From Rhodococcus ruber (lineage in GTDB: Bacteria > Actinomycetota > Actinomycetes > Mycobacteriales > Mycobacteriaceae), in the NCBI RefSeq assembly GCF_027270735.1, contig NZ_JAPWIJ010000015.1, positions 17,127-81,126 of the forward strand: a DNA stretch of 64,000 bases. The letters are read 5' to 3'. A program made the position numbers and the translations under genes. The notes below the pieces were generated by a model. That model searched no databases, was not told where the DNA came from, and saw only the letters and a program-made list of their open reading frames with translations. Positions within the stretch are counted from its first letter, which is position 1. Every line of letters starts with the position of its first letter. Below are positions 43,708 to 53,085 of this stretch, piece by piece.

Positions 43708-46029
43708 TCAGGCCTCCGGCTCGAACGGCTGCAGCGCAGAGAGTTCCTTCGGTAGTGCGTCGACGTGCACCACGCCCAGTCGCTGGGTGGCTCGGGTCAG
43801 TGCCACGTAGAGGTCGTTCATTCCCTTCGGCGACTCGGCCACGATGGCACTCGGCTCGACGATGAGAACCGAGTCGAACTCGAGCCCTTTCGCGTCCCTG
43901 ACCGATGACACGGTCACCACGTCCGATGCGAGATGTCGGAAGTCGGAGACGCGACCGGCTGGAACGAGCACTGCGCTCAGTCCAGGTCGTGGGTGCTCTG
44001 CGACCCGCTTCTCCACTGCGGTGAACAGGTCCGCCTCCTGCACGTGTAGCGACCACGGTCTCACGCCGGTGCTGCGGATGGAACGGGGCTCGGACTGCTC
44101 GGGATCGATCGCGGCCAGCACGTCGTGCGCCACCACCATGATCTCCGACGGAGTCCGGTAGTTGACCGTCAGTTCGGTCCGCTTCCAGCGCTGTGCCACA
44201 TACGGTTCGAGAACCGAGCTCCACGAAGACGTTCCGGCGGGATCGCCGGTCTGCGCAGTATCGCCCACCAGTGTCATCCACCGGTTCGGTATGCGTCGCA
44301 TCACCATTCGCCACGCCATGGTCGAGAGTTCCTGAGCCTCGTCGACGATCACGTGCCCGTACGTCCAGGTCCGGTCGCCGGCTGCCCGTTCGGCGGTGGT
44401 GAGGCGTTGACCCGAATTCTGTCGCCGCGCAAGCTGATCGGCGTCGATCAAGTCGTACGCCATCAGGATTTCCGGATCGAGTTCGTCCTCGAGGTCCTGC
44501 GGTGCCGAACCGGTCAGGATGTCCAGTGCACCCTGGGCGTCGGCGATCTGGCCGCGCCACTGACGTTGTGCCTGCTCACGTTCGGCCGCATCGTCCACGC
44601 CGAGCAACTCGGCCAGCTCGTCGAGCAGGGGAGCGTCGGCAGCGGAGAAGCCCCGACCCCGACGGGTCAGCGAGTCGCGCTCTTCCGCATCCAGTTCCGG
44701 TGCGGCCGAGGCGATCTTCTCGGGCGACGCGAACAGGTCGTGGAGAACCTGTTGGGGAGAGAGATCCGGCCACAGCTCGTCGACAGCGGCCATCACGTCC
44801 TGGTCGTCGCGCATCTCGTCGCGCATGTCCGCGATGTCGTCGGCGCTGAGCAGGCTGGATCCGTCGACCAGGTTCTGGCCGAGCTTCGCTGCCAGTTGGT
44901 TGGCCAGTTGATCGATCACCGAGGACACGAACAGGGGACGAGCAAGGTTGTGCGGTCGCCGCGACGAGCGAGCGCGTCCGCGAGCTCGGGTGACGATCTT
45001 GCGGTCCAGCGTGATGTCGTAGGTGTCGAATTTCAGCCGCCTCGGCTGCGCGGGAACTTCCTGCCTGTCGCGTACTGCTCGGGTCAGCACGTCGACCATC
45101 GACAGTCTGCCCTTGACCTCGGTGGCCAGGGCCGAATCCTCTCGTTGCGCACGGACTCCCGGGTAGAGGTCACCGATCGTGGACAACAGGACGCCGGTCT
45201 CGCCGAGCGAGGGCAGCACCTGTCCGATGTAGTCGAGGAACGTCGCGTTGGGTCCGATGATGAGCACGCCGCTCTTACCCAGCTGCTGGCGGTAGGTGTA
45301 GAGCAGATACGCGGCGCGGTGCAGCGCGACGGCGGTCTTGCCGGTGCCCGGTCCGCCTTGAACGACCAGCACACTGCGATGCTGCGACCGGATGATCGCG
45401 TCCTGTTCGCTCTGGATCGTTTCCACGATGTCGTTCATCTGGCCGGTACGGGCAGCATCCAGTGCCGAGAGCAGCGCACCTTCGCTCGCGACGCCACCTG
45501 CCACGGCAGCATCGCTCGACGATCGGGCAGAGTTCAGGTCGAGGAATTCGTCGGCGATCGACGTCACGCGGCGGCCGCGGGTGCGAATGTGCCTGCGCCG
45601 CAACACGTTTTCCGGTGCAGCCGGCGTCGCAAGGTAGAACGGGCGGGCCATCGGTGCTCGCCAGTCCAACAGCAGCGTCTCGTAGTCGTTCTTGTCGTCG
45701 AGAATTCCGACACGGCCGATATAGCGCTCGGGCCGGTCGTCGACCTTGGGGTCGAGAGACTCCGGATCGAGGTCGATACGTCCGAAGCACAGTCCGTTCT
45801 CTGCGGCGTCGTACTTGGCGATGTCCTCGGTGTACATCTGGTTGAACGATTCGCGTTCGCTTCGGGCCTGCGGTGTTCCACCGGTCTCCAACAGCACGGC
45901 CCGCAATCGGTTCGCCGCGTATTCGCGCAGCGCGTCGAGCTGCGTGTACAGCCTCGTCAGATGCGCTTGCTCGAAGTCTTCTTCGATCGGCATGTCGGAG
46001 CCGCTCGATGTGTGGCCGTCGTCCGGCAA
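43708..46029 (-). CDS. helR: HelR/HelD-like RNA polymerase-recycling ATPase (UvrD-family)
   Basis: 773 residues. An N-terminal coiled region (EQAHLTRLYTQLDALREYAANRLR) resembles the arm that enters the RNAP secondary channel. FGRIDLDPESLDPKVDDRPERYIGRVGI and LLLDWRAPMARPFYLATP follow, as in HelD. Superfamily 1 motifs: Walker A VVQGGPGTGKTAVALHRAAYLLYT, HVIVDEAQELSTMAWRMVMRR, TLVGDTAQTGDP, LTVNYRTPSEIM, and LYVALTRATQRLGVV. HelD-type proteins release stalled RNAP; HelR members protect against rifamycins. TTG 46029 is supported by GAGGAGA; ATG at residue 13 is the alternative start. HelD versus HelR cannot be decided here. Confidence 0.85.
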   Translation of the reverse strand: MPDDGHTSSGSDMPIEEDFEQAHLTRLYTQLDALREYAANRLRAVLLETGGTPQARSERESFNQMYTEDIAKYDAAENGLCFGRIDLDPESLDPKVDDRPERYIGRVGILDDKNDYETLLLDWRAPMARPFYLATPAAPENVLRRRHIRTRGRRVTSIADEFLDLNSARSSSDAAVAGGVASEGALLSALDAARTGQMNDIVETIQSEQDAIIRSQHRSVLVVQGGPGTGKTAVALHRAAYLLYTYRQQLGKSGVLIIGPNATFLDYIGQVLPSLGETGVLLSTIGDLYPGVRAQREDSALATEVKGRLSMVDVLTRAVRDRQEVPAQPRRLKFDTYDITLDRKIVTRARGRARSSRRPHNLARPLFVSSVIDQLANQLAAKLGQNLVDGSSLLSADDIADMRDEMRDDQDVMAAVDELWPDLSPQQVLHDLFASPEKIASAAPELDAEERDSLTRRGRGFSAADAPLLDELAELLGVDDAAEREQAQRQWRGQIADAQGALDILTGSAPQDLEDELDPEILMAYDLIDADQLARRQNSGQRLTTAERAAGDRTWTYGHVIVDEAQELSTMAWRMVMRRIPNRWMTLVGDTAQTGDPAGTSSWSSVLEPYVAQRWKRTELTVNYRTPSEIMVVAHDVLAAIDPEQSEPRSIRSTGVRPWSLHVQEADLFTAVEKRVAEHPRPGLSAVLVPAGRVSDFRHLASDVVTVSSVRDAKGLEFDSVLIVEPSAIVAESPKGMNDLYVALTRATQRLGVVHVDALPKELSALQPFEPEA

Positions 46030-46051
46030 AGGGTCTCCTCGGGAGTTCGGC

Positions 46052-46072
46052 CGAGGCGAAGATATCGCCTCG
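46052..46072. promoter_or_regulatory. Inverted repeat before the helR-like gene
   Basis: CGAGGCGA (46052-46059) and TCGCCTCG (46065-46072) with a 5-nt loop, just upstream of the Shine-Dalgarno. Could be an operator or an RNA hairpin in the leader. The known rifamycin-associated element sequence is not seen. Confidence 0.4.
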
Positions 46073-46096
46073 AAATCAGCCAGAGCAGTCTACGCC

Positions 46097-46147
46097 GCAC
46101 AACGGCCCCGCCGCAGAACCGCTGGTTCCGGGGCAGGGCCGCTGTGC
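46097..46147 (-). terminator. Terminator of the DoxX-repeat gene
   Basis: Interrupted inverted repeat: GCACA and CGGCCC on one side, GGGCCG and TGTGC on the other, with GAACC-GCT-GGTTC at the centre (46116-46128). It lies 30 bp after the stop of the 396-residue gene and before the helR-like gene. Confidence 0.6.
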
Positions 46148-46177
46148 ACGAACGTGCGTTCGTTCTGTCGGCGAGGA

Positions 46178-47368
46178 CTACTTGGCGTACTGCTGGATCT
46201 TCTTGTCCAGGTTCTTCTGAGCCTTGGCGACTCGCTTCTCGAGTTTGGCGCGAGCCTGCTCGGTGACCTTTTCGAGTTCCTTGCTCTGCTTCTCGGCGCG
46301 CTTGCGAGCGCGCTTGCCGAGTGTCTCCACCCGATCGGACGCCAGATCGGCCCACGTGACTCCGCGCTTCTGAGCTTCGTCGGCGAGGACGGAGCCCTTC
46401 TCGGCGGCCAGATCGGCGAGCTTGGATGCCCGCTTCTGCGCGACGTCGGCCAGTTCGACTCGACGATCAGCGGCAACGTCGACGAGCTTGGATCCGCGCT
46501 TCTGCGCGAGTTCGGCCAGGTCGGTTCCGCGATGCGCTGCCTTGTCTGCAAGCTTGGAACCGCGCTTCTGTGCTTCTTCGGCCAAGTCGCTGCCGCGGTC
46601 GGCGGCAAGGTCGGCCAGCTTGGAACCGCGCTTCTGGGCTTCCTCTGCCAGTTCGGAGCCCTTGTCGGCTGCGATATGAGCCCAACGGTTCAATGCCGGC
46701 TGAGCAACCTCGGCCAGTTCCGAGCCCTTCTCGGAAGCGATGTCGGCCAGCTTGGCCAACTTCGGCTGGGCTGCGTCGGCGAGCTTGGCCAGTTTCGGCT
46801 GGGCTGCGTCGGCGAGATCGGCGCTGCGGCTCGCGGCAATGGATGCGATTTCCTTGACCCGCTCGCCGGTGTCGTGGGTGGTGTGCCCGGGAAGCGCCGA
46901 GACGACGGTCTCCTGCGCGCGGCGTGCTGCCCGCTTGCTACGCCATGCCACGGACGGCTTGCCCTCGGTATCGACGGCCGCGATGAGCAGTCCGCCGAGG
47001 AGGCTCAGGTTCTTGAAGAAGTGGATCCGCTGCGCAGCCTTGGTCTCCGGATCGGTCTCGTTCCAGAAGGCGTGACCGGCCAGCGTCGTCGGAACGAGGC
47101 TTCCGGCCAGTGCGATCGATGCGATACGCGGTGCCTTGCCGGTCGCCAGGAGAATGCCGCCCGCAACCTGAATGCCGCCGTTGATACGAACCAGCGTCTC
47201 CGGGTCCTCGGGCACATTCGCGGTGACCTCGTTCGGCAGCGCGTCCTTGCCCTGCTCGATCAGCGGAGCGGCGACCTTCGCCTTGCCGCTGGGGTTACGG
47301 AGTGCGTCGACGCCCCCGGCGATGAAGATCGTTGACATCAACGGACGGGCGATACGGCGGACCAGCAT
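46178..47368 (-). CDS. DoxX-type membrane protein with sixteen 11-residue repeats
   Basis: 396 residues. Residues 1-140 are a DoxX domain with about four hydrophobic helices (ARPLMSTIFIAGGVDALRNP, INGGIQVAGGILLATGK, IASIALAGSLVPTTLAGHAFW, FFKNLSLLGGLLIAAVDT). Residues 182-357 are sixteen gapless 11-mers of the type GSKLADLAADR/GSDLAEEAQKR, forming an amphipathic helix array. Residues 358-396 are a basic coiled tail (KQSKELEKVTEQARAKLEKR). AGGAGG is 6 nt before ATG 47368. DoxX proteins are poorly defined membrane/redox proteins; the repeats resemble apolipoprotein, LEA and perilipin-type lipid-binding helices. Confidence 0.85.
   Translation of the reverse strand: MLVRRIARPLMSTIFIAGGVDALRNPSGKAKVAAPLIEQGKDALPNEVTANVPEDPETLVRINGGIQVAGGILLATGKAPRIASIALAGSLVPTTLAGHAFWNETDPETKAAQRIHFFKNLSLLGGLLIAAVDTEGKPSVAWRSKRAARRAQETVVSALPGHTTHDTGERVKEIASIAASRSADLADAAQPKLAKLADAAQPKLAKLADIASEKGSELAEVAQPALNRWAHIAADKGSELAEEAQKRGSKLADLAADRGSDLAEEAQKRGSKLADKAAHRGTDLAELAQKRGSKLVDVAADRRVELADVAQKRASKLADLAAEKGSVLADEAQKRGVTWADLASDRVETLGKRARKRAEKQSKELEKVTEQARAKLEKRVAKAQKNLDKKIQQYAK
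46298..46825 (-). repeat. Sixteen tandem 33-bp coding repeats
   Basis: Encodes residues 182-357 of the DoxX protein. Units alternate between GSKLA..AADR and GSDLA..AQKR forms, giving a 66-bp super-repeat that is strongest at about 46430-46650, where a ttggaaccgcgcttctg-type string recurs. The period stays exactly 11 codons with no insertion. Confidence 0.8.
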
Positions 47369-47501
47369 TGACAGCCTCCTGCGTAGTTTCTCGTGTCATC
47401 GGCGTTAGGACATCGCACAGCGGTCGGGAAAACCTACCGGGGTGCGTCCTTTTGTCACACTATTCATACCCCGTGTTCGACGGTCTCAAGCGCGCCGATG
47501 G

Positions 47502-48275
47502 TCACCAGCCCCGTTCGCGCCATTCGGCCAGGTGAGGGCGCTCGGCACCGAGTGTGGTGTCCTTACCGTGGCCGGGGTAGACCACGGTGTCGTCGTCGAA
47601 TCGGTCGAACAACTTTGCCGTCACGTCGTCGAGCAGCTGGGTGAAATCCTCGGGGCTTCCGGTTTTTCCGACGCCACCGGGGAAGAGTGAATCTCCGGTG
47701 AAGAGATGGGTGCGGGTGCCGTCGGTGTCGGTCAGCGCGAGTGCGATGGAACCGGGGGTGTGTCCGGTCAGGTGCACCACGTCGAACGTGAGCTCGCCCA
47801 CCGTCACCGTGTCCCGATCGGCCAGCAGGCGGTCCGGAGCGACCGGCAGCGGCTCGGCATCGAGAGCGTGGGCGGCCGTGGGTGACTCCGTGCCACCGGC
47901 GATATCTGCCAGCGCCTGCCAGTGGTCGGCGTGCTGATGCGTCGTCACGATGAGCGAGAGCGTCGGTGCGTTCTCGTCGATGAGCAGCGAAATGCGTTCG
48001 GCCTCGTTCGCGGCGTCGATCAGCACCGAATGACCCGTTGCGGAACAGACGACCAAGTAGGTGTTGTTGTCCATGGGGCCGACCGACATCTTCGTGATCG
48101 TCGCGCCGGGAATCGTGCGCCGCTGCGGCTGCGAACCCTGAGAGACGACGCCGGTGTAGTTGTCGTCGATGACCATGAGGTGCTCGTCCATTTCGAGGAC
48201 GCTACCGTCGGCGGCCCGACGAGGGGCGTCGGGGTCGTGCACGTGGAAAAGTGTGTCGGTGCCTGGATCTACCAT
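47502..48275 (-). CDS. MBL-fold metallohydrolase (glyoxalase II-like)
   Basis: 257 residues. Metal ligands are in [13 protein letters not shown] (H-x-H-x-D-H), [29 protein letters not shown] and [13 protein letters not shown], the hydroxyacylglutathione-hydrolase-like pattern. It matches Rv1637c by position before uvrA. Likely a thioester hydrolase; the thiol (mycothiol would fit this organism) is inference. ATG 48275 is chosen; in-frame TTG/GTG starts 9-10 codons upstream are possible, and there is no clear Shine-Dalgarno. Confidence 0.87.
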   Translation of the reverse strand: MVDPGTDTLFHVHDPDAPRRAADGSVLEMDEHLMVIDDNYTGVVSQGSQPQRRTIPGATITKMSVGPMDNNTYLVVCSATGHSVLIDAANEAERISLLIDENAPTLSLIVTTHQHADHWQALADIAGGTESPTAAHALDAEPLPVAPDRLLADRDTVTVGELTFDVVHLTGHTPGSIALALTDTDGTRTHLFTGDSLFPGGVGKTGSPEDFTQLLDDVTAKLFDRFDDDTVVYPGHGKDTTLGAERPHLAEWRERGW

Positions 48276-48332
48276 TGCTACTGCGTGAGGTTCGTCCCTC
48301 ACCAATACAGGTTTTCGACGTGGGGTCGACGG

Positions 48333-48347
48333 TTACACGACGTGTAA
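48333..48347. promoter_or_regulatory. Palindrome between MBL hydrolase and uvrA genes
   Basis: TTACAC-GAC-GTGTAA, a perfect 6-bp inverted repeat around a 3-bp centre, in the 176-bp divergent gap. It is more A/T-rich than its surroundings and fits a dimeric repressor site. Not a LexA box (GAACN4GTTC) and no TTGTCRGTG-N8-TAnnnT motif is seen here. Confidence 0.45.
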
Positions 48348-48451
48348 TCGGTGCATCGGCACCACACGTCATCATGCGACTCGACAGTTGCGCAGTGCTG
48401 CATCGAGCAGCGCATCGACTGGACGTGCTCGTTCGGAAAGAAGGGAACACA

Positions 48452-51382
48452 GTGGCGGATCGCCTGATAGTGCGAGGTGCACGGGAGCACAATCTGCGGG
48501 GAGTCGACATCGACCTGCCTCGCGATGCGCTGATCGTGTTCACAGGTCTGTCCGGCTCGGGCAAGTCGTCCCTCGCCTTCGACACGATCTTCGCCGAAGG
48601 TCAGCGTCGCTACGTGGAGTCGCTGTCCGCCTACGCGCGGCAGTTCCTCGGCCAGATGGACAAGCCGGACGTCGATTTCATCGAGGGGCTCTCGCCTGCG
48701 GTCTCCATCGATCAGAAGTCGACCAACCGCAACCCGCGGTCGACCGTCGGCACCATCACCGAGGTCTACGACTACCTCCGGCTGCTGTACGCCCGCGCCG
48801 GCACGGCGCACTGCCCGGTGTGCGGTGAACAGATCGCGAAGCAGACGCCGCAGCAGATCGTCGATCAGGTACTGGACATGGAGGAAGGGCTGAAATTTCA
48901 GGTCCTCGCTCCGGTGGTCCGTACTCGCAAGGGTGAATTCGTCGACCTGTTCGACTCGCTCAACACGCAGGGCTACTCCCGTGTGCGCGTGGACGGCGTC
49001 GTGCATCAGCTCACCAGTCCTCCTGTTCTCAAGAAGCAGGAGAAGCACGACATCGAGGTCGTCGTCGACCGCCTGACCGTCAAATCCAGCTCGAAGCAGA
49101 GATTGACGGATTCGGTCGAAACGGCCCTTCGATTGGCGGACGGCATCGTCGTTCTGGACTTCGTCGACCGCGACGAGAACGCTGCGGACCGCGAGCGCCG
49201 ATTCTCCGAGAAGCTCGCGTGCCCCAACGGTCACCCGTTGTCCATCGACGATCTCGAACCGCGGTCCTTCTCGTTCAACTCGCCGTACGGTGCCTGTCCC
49301 GACTGCGTCGGACTCGGTGTGCGCAAGGAGGTCGACCCGGAGCTGGTCGTGCCCGACGGCGATCTCAGCCTCGCCGACGGAGCCATCGCACCGTGGTCGA
49401 TGGGCCAGACATCGGAGTACTTCGGCCGCCTGCTGTCCGGGCTCGCCGACGCCATGGGATTCGACCTGAACGCGCCGTGGAACAAGTTGCCCGCCAAGGT
49501 CAAGCGAGCGGTCCTCGAAGGCAGCGACCATCAGGTGCACGTGAAGTACAAGAACCGCTACGGCCGAACGCGCTCGTACTACGCCGAGTTCGAGGGTGTG
49601 ATGCCGTTCTTGCACCGTCGTCTCGAGCAGACCGAGTCGGAGCAGATGAAGGAACGCTACGACGGGTACATGCGAGACGTACCGTGCCCCACCTGCAACG
49701 GAGCCAGGCTGCGGCCCGAGATCCTGTCGGTCACGATCGCAGCGGGCGATTTCGGGCCGAAGTCGATCGCCGAGGTGTGTGAGCTGTCGATCGCCGATAC
49801 CGCGAACTTCCTGAACAGCCTCACTCTCGGTCGTCGCGAGGAGGCGATCGCGGGCCAGGTACTCAAGGAGGTGCAGGCGCGCCTCGGCTTCCTGCTCGAC
49901 GTCGGCCTGGAATACCTGTCACTCGCTCGAACGGCCGGCTCACTGTCCGGCGGCGAGGCTCAACGAATACGGCTCGCCACCCAGATCGGATCGGGCCTCG
50001 TCGGCGTTCTCTATGTGCTCGACGAGCCCTCGATCGGTCTGCACCAGCGAGACAACCGTCGGTTGATCGACACACTGACCCGGCTCCGCGACCTCGGAAA
50101 CACACTGATCGTCGTGGAGCACGACGAGGACACCATCCGCACCTCGGATTGGATCGTCGACATCGGTCCGTTGGCGGGTGAGCACGGCGGACGCGTCGTG
50201 CACAGCGGTTCGTACGAGGACCTACTGACCAACGAGGAATCGCTGACCGGTGCGTATCTGTCCGGGCGAATGGAGATTCCGCTGCCCGACACTCGTCGTG
50301 TTGTGGACAAGAAGCGTCAGGTCACCGTGGTCGGTGCCCGTGAGCACAATCTCCGTGGCATCGACGTCAGCTTCCCGCTCGGCGTGCTGACCTCGGTCAC
50401 CGGGGTGTCGGGTTCGGGCAAGTCCACACTCGTCAACGACATCCTCGCGACGGTGATGGCGAACAAGCTCAACGGTGCCCGTCAGGTTCCCGGCAGGCAC
50501 ACGCGCATCAACGGCCTCGATCAGCTCGACAAACTCGTCCGGGTCGACCAGTCACCGATCGGACGCACGCCGCGCTCGAACGCGGCCACGTACACCGGTG
50601 TGTTCGACAAGATCCGCACGCTGTTCGCAGCTACCACCGAGGCCAAGGTGCGCGGCTATCAGCCCGGTCGATTCTCGTTCAACGTCAAGGGCGGCCGGTG
50701 CGAGGCATGTTCGGGAGACGGCACACTCAAGATCGAGATGAACTTCCTCCCGGACGTCTACGTTCCGTGCGAGGTGTGTGAGGGTGCGCGGTACAACCGC
50801 GAGACACTCGAAGTCCATTACAAGGGCAAGACCATCGCCGAGGTTCTGGACATGCCGATCGAGGAGGCAGCGGACTTCTTCGAGGCCATCACCTCGATTC
50901 ACCGATACCTCAAGACGCTCGTCGAGGTCGGCCTCGGGTACGTGCGGCTCGGGCAACCGGCGACCACGTTGTCCGGTGGTGAGGCCCAGCGCGTCAAGTT
51001 GGCGGCTGAATTGCAGAAGCGGTCCACCGGTCGCACCGTCTACATTCTCGACGAGCCGACCACCGGCTTGCACTTCGAGGACATTCGGAAGCTGCTCGGC
51101 GTGGTGAACGGTTTGGTGGACAAGGGCAATACCGTGGTCGTCATCGAGCACAACCTCGATGTCATCAAGGTCTCCGACTGGGTGATCGACATGGGTCCCG
51201 AGGGCGGTTCCGGCGGCGGAATGGTTGTGGCGCAGGGTGATCCGGAGGCTGTCGCGGCTGTGCCGGAAAGCTACACGGGTAAGTTCCTGCAGGAAGCGCT
51301 CACTCGTGAGTCGATTGTCTCGCAACCGGTCAAAGCAGCCCCGAAGAAGCGCAAGCCGCGAAAGGTCGCCGCAGTCCGGTAG
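48452..51382 (+). CDS. uvrA: UvrABC excision repair subunit A
   Basis: 976 residues. UvrA is the dimeric ABC ATPase that finds bulky DNA lesions and loads UvrB. First Walker [17 protein letters not shown], second [13 protein letters not shown]; signatures [16 protein letters not shown] and [16 protein letters not shown]. Zinc-binding cysteines appear in [25 protein letters not shown] and [23 protein letters not shown] 48452 follows AAGGGA at 6 nt. It has a short Lys-rich C-terminal tail ([14 protein letters not shown]). Confidence 0.97.
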   Translation: MADRLIVRGAREHNLRGVDIDLPRDALIVFTGLSGSGKSSLAFDTIFAEGQRRYVESLSAYARQFLGQMDKPDVDFIEGLSPAVSIDQKSTNRNPRSTVGTITEVYDYLRLLYARAGTAHCPVCGEQIAKQTPQQIVDQVLDMEEGLKFQVLAPVVRTRKGEFVDLFDSLNTQGYSRVRVDGVVHQLTSPPVLKKQEKHDIEVVVDRLTVKSSSKQRLTDSVETALRLADGIVVLDFVDRDENAADRERRFSEKLACPNGHPLSIDDLEPRSFSFNSPYGACPDCVGLGVRKEVDPELVVPDGDLSLADGAIAPWSMGQTSEYFGRLLSGLADAMGFDLNAPWNKLPAKVKRAVLEGSDHQVHVKYKNRYGRTRSYYAEFEGVMPFLHRRLEQTESEQMKERYDGYMRDVPCPTCNGARLRPEILSVTIAAGDFGPKSIAEVCELSIADTANFLNSLTLGRREEAIAGQVLKEVQARLGFLLDVGLEYLSLARTAGSLSGGEAQRIRLATQIGSGLVGVLYVLDEPSIGLHQRDNRRLIDTLTRLRDLGNTLIVVEHDEDTIRTSDWIVDIGPLAGEHGGRVVHSGSYEDLLTNEESLTGAYLSGRMEIPLPDTRRVVDKKRQVTVVGAREHNLRGIDVSFPLGVLTSVTGVSGSGKSTLVNDILATVMANKLNGARQVPGRHTRINGLDQLDKLVRVDQSPIGRTPRSNAATYTGVFDKIRTLFAATTEAKVRGYQPGRFSFNVKGGRCEACSGDGTLKIEMNFLPDVYVPCEVCEGARYNRETLEVHYKGKTIAEVLDMPIEEAADFFEAITSIHRYLKTLVEVGLGYVRLGQPATTLSGGEAQRVKLAAELQKRSTGRTVYILDEPTTGLHFEDIRKLLGVVNGLVDKGNTVVVIEHNLDVIKVSDWVIDMGPEGGSGGGMVVAQGDPEAVAAVPESYTGKFLQEALTRESIVSQPVKAAPKKRKPRKVAAVR

Positions 51383-51396
51383 CGCCCGTGTACGCA

Positions 51397-51433
51397 GAAC
51401 GCCGCATCCGGTAGTGCACCGGATGCGGCGTTC
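51397..51433. terminator. Bidirectional terminator between uvrA and DUF1844 genes
   Basis: GAACGCCGCATCCGGT (51397-51412) and its exact complement (51418-51433) with a 5-nt AGTGC loop, 14 bp after the uvrA stop and 27 bp from the convergent stop. Confidence 0.85.
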
Positions 51434-51460
51434 GTGTATTCGGGTCGTCGTCGCTTTCGC

Positions 51461-51847
51461 TCAGTGCACCGGACCGGTGTACTTCTCGCCGGGGCCCTTT
51501 CCTGGCTCGTCCGGGTGGGCCGATGCTTCCCGGAATGCGCGCTGCAGTGCTTGCAGTCCGTCGCGAATGGGTCCGGCATGGGGGCCGAGGTATTCGACCG
51601 AGGCGGTGACCAGGCCTGCCAGTGCGGTGATGACACGCCGTGCCTCGTCGAGGTCCAGGTACGGACTCTCTGCGGGATCCGGCTCGGAGAGCCCCAGCTT
51701 CTCGGCTGCGGAACTCATCAGCATGACCGCAGCGCGGCTGATGACCTCGACCGCGGGGACCTCGGCGAGTTCACGGACTTCGGGCTCGGTGCCGACTGGG
51801 TCGACACCCGCGGGATCGCCATCGGCGGAAGTGGGGGAGCTGGTCAT
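51461..51847 (-). CDS. DUF1844 protein
   Basis: 128 residues. After an acidic N-terminus, VPAVEVISRAAVMLMSSAAEKLGL and YLDLDEARRVITALAGLV form the DUF1844 helices, with a Pro/Gly-rich tail (PGKGPGEKYTGPVH). Function unknown; the gene commonly precedes infC in actinobacteria. ATG 51847 has GATTCT 7 nt upstream (leaderless type). It is divergent from the infC promoter, which begins about 75 bp away. Confidence 0.8.
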   Translation of the reverse strand: MTSSPTSADGDPAGVDPVGTEPEVRELAEVPAVEVISRAAVMLMSSAAEKLGLSEPDPAESPYLDLDEARRVITALAGLVTASVEYLGPHAGPIRDGLQALQRAFREASAHPDEPGKGPGEKYTGPVH

Positions 51848-51920
51848 GCCTACGAGAATCCCACGCCGCCTGCGGCGGGGAGAATCGGGTGCCGACGAGT
51901 TCGGGTGCGATCGGGCTCGA

Positions 51921-52309
51921 TTGTGGGTTTGTCGAATCGGCTGGTAGTGTGACTCGACGACCGTCTTCGGCGTGCGCTCCTCGATGGAGTTCACCGCACG
52001 GAGGCAGCAAGTGGAGCCCGACTCCCACCGGCACGTAGCCTTCAACAAGCTATTTCCGGTCCGGTCGCACGACGGAGATCGTTACAGGTCTTCGATGTGC
52101 TTCCTCCCAGTGAGGAGACTGTACGACGCCAGTTGTCGTGCGGGTCGACCGGTCGACATCGGGCCCTGCTATCGGTTCACACCGAGAGCGGGGTTTTTTC
52201 TTTGTAGCGGTTCGCATCGCTGCGGGGAATGTCGAGGATCGACGGCAACGGGCTGTGCCAGTGGCAGGCGGTCGGGTTACACACCACACCGCACTACCTA
52301 GGAGGCCCC
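51921..52309 (+). promoter_or_regulatory. infC promoter and long regulatory leader
   Basis: TTGTGG (51921-51926), 18-bp spacer, TAGTGT (51945-51950) predict a start near 51957, giving a leader of about 350 nt with no gene in it. It contains a hairpin at about 52100-52117 (CTTCCTC/GAGGAG), the palindrome GTCGACCGGTCGAC (52144-52157), and an intrinsic terminator (52164-52203). The layout is that of a transcription-attenuation leader for infC-rpmI-rplT. Confidence 0.55.
52164..52203 (+). terminator. Intrinsic terminator inside the infC leader (attenuator)
   Basis: Stem: 52164-52170 (CCCTGCT) with 52187-52193 (AGCGGGG), one A/G mismatch, then 52172-52176 (TCGGT) with 52181-52185 (ACCGA), loop TCAC. 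TTTTTTCTTT follows at 52194-52203. This is a textbook Rho-independent terminator, rare in this window, where other terminators lack a T-tract. It stands 106 bp before the infC start codon and downstream of its promoter. Confidence 0.75.
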
Positions 52310-52969
52310 ATCAGCACTGAGACCCGCATCAACGATCGCATCCGAGTTCCCGAGGTCCGGCTTGTCGGACCGGGCGGTGAACAGGTGGGGATCGTGCGTG
52401 TTGAAGATGCACTCCGCTTGGCTCTCGAAGCCGACCTCGATCTTGTCGAGGTAGCTCCCGACGCACGTCCGCCGGTCTGCAAGATCATGGACTACGGGAA
52501 GTTCAAGTACGAGGCTGCGCAGAAGGCGCGCGAATCGCGCAAGAACCAGACGCTGACCGTCATCAAGGAGCAGAAGCTTCGCCCCAAGATCGACGCGCAC
52601 GACTACGAGACCAAGAAGCGCAACGTCGTTCGCTTCCTCGAAGCCGGCTCGAAGGTCAAGGTCACCATCATGTTCCGCGGTCGCGAGCAGTCGCGACCCG
52701 AACTCGGTTTCCGTCTGCTGCAGCGTTTGGGCGCGGACGTCGCGGAGCTCGGCTTCGTGGAGACCTCGGCCAAGCAGGACGGCCGCAACATGACGATGGT
52801 GTTGGCGCCGCACAAGGGTGCCAAGACTCGCGTCAAGGCACAGGAGAGTGCAGCGGCACCGCCCGCGCAACGCGCACCGGCTCCCGCGCCGGAACAGCCC
52901 GCCGATGCAGCCCCGGCTGCCGAGGCACCGGCCGCAGCAGCTCCGGCTACTCCGGCGCAGACCAACTGA
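52310..52969 (+). CDS. infC: Translation initiation factor IF-3, ATC start codon
   Basis: IF-3 binds the 30S subunit and checks start codons. 219 residues. AGGAGG (52300-52305) stands 4 nt before ATC 52310, and the protein from there, [20 protein letters not shown], matches the family start; no ATG, GTG or TTG is properly placed. A non-canonical AUU/AUC-type start is the known IF-3 autoregulatory device. The N-domain ([26 protein letters not shown]), linker and C-domain ([33 protein letters not shown]) are complete, followed by an Ala/Pro-rich tail of about 40 residues. Confidence 0.93.
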   Translation: MSTETRINDRIRVPEVRLVGPGGEQVGIVRVEDALRLALEADLDLVEVAPDARPPVCKIMDYGKFKYEAAQKARESRKNQTLTVIKEQKLRPKIDAHDYETKKRNVVRFLEAGSKVKVTIMFRGREQSRPELGFRLLQRLGADVAELGFVETSAKQDGRNMTMVLAPHKGAKTRVKAQESAAAPPAQRAPAPAPEQPADAAPAAEAPAAAAPATPAQTN

Positions 52970-53085
52970 GCTTCGTGCTCTACCAGTAAGACAGCCCTAC
53001 AACTGCTTCGGTGCACAGGTTTTCCGTGGCGCTGTACGGCTGTGCCAAGCAACACCGAAGAGCTATTACAGAAGAAGAGGATTTC

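Noticed and set aside
46030-46090. Rifamycin-associated element before the helR-like gene
   Set aside because: The known 19-bp consensus is not present; only an unrelated inverted repeat is seen.
44125-46266. A 713-codon plus frame opposite the helR-like gene
   Set aside because: Antisense to a gene with all superfamily 1 helicase motifs; no domain of its own.
46298-46825. CRISPR-like regular repeats
   Set aside because: The 33-bp period is in frame, without spacers, and encodes the 11-residue helices of the DoxX protein.
48276-48451. LexA box or damage-type promoter for uvrA
   Set aside because: No GAACN4GTTC or TTGTCRGTG-N8-TAnnnT match is visible in the gap.
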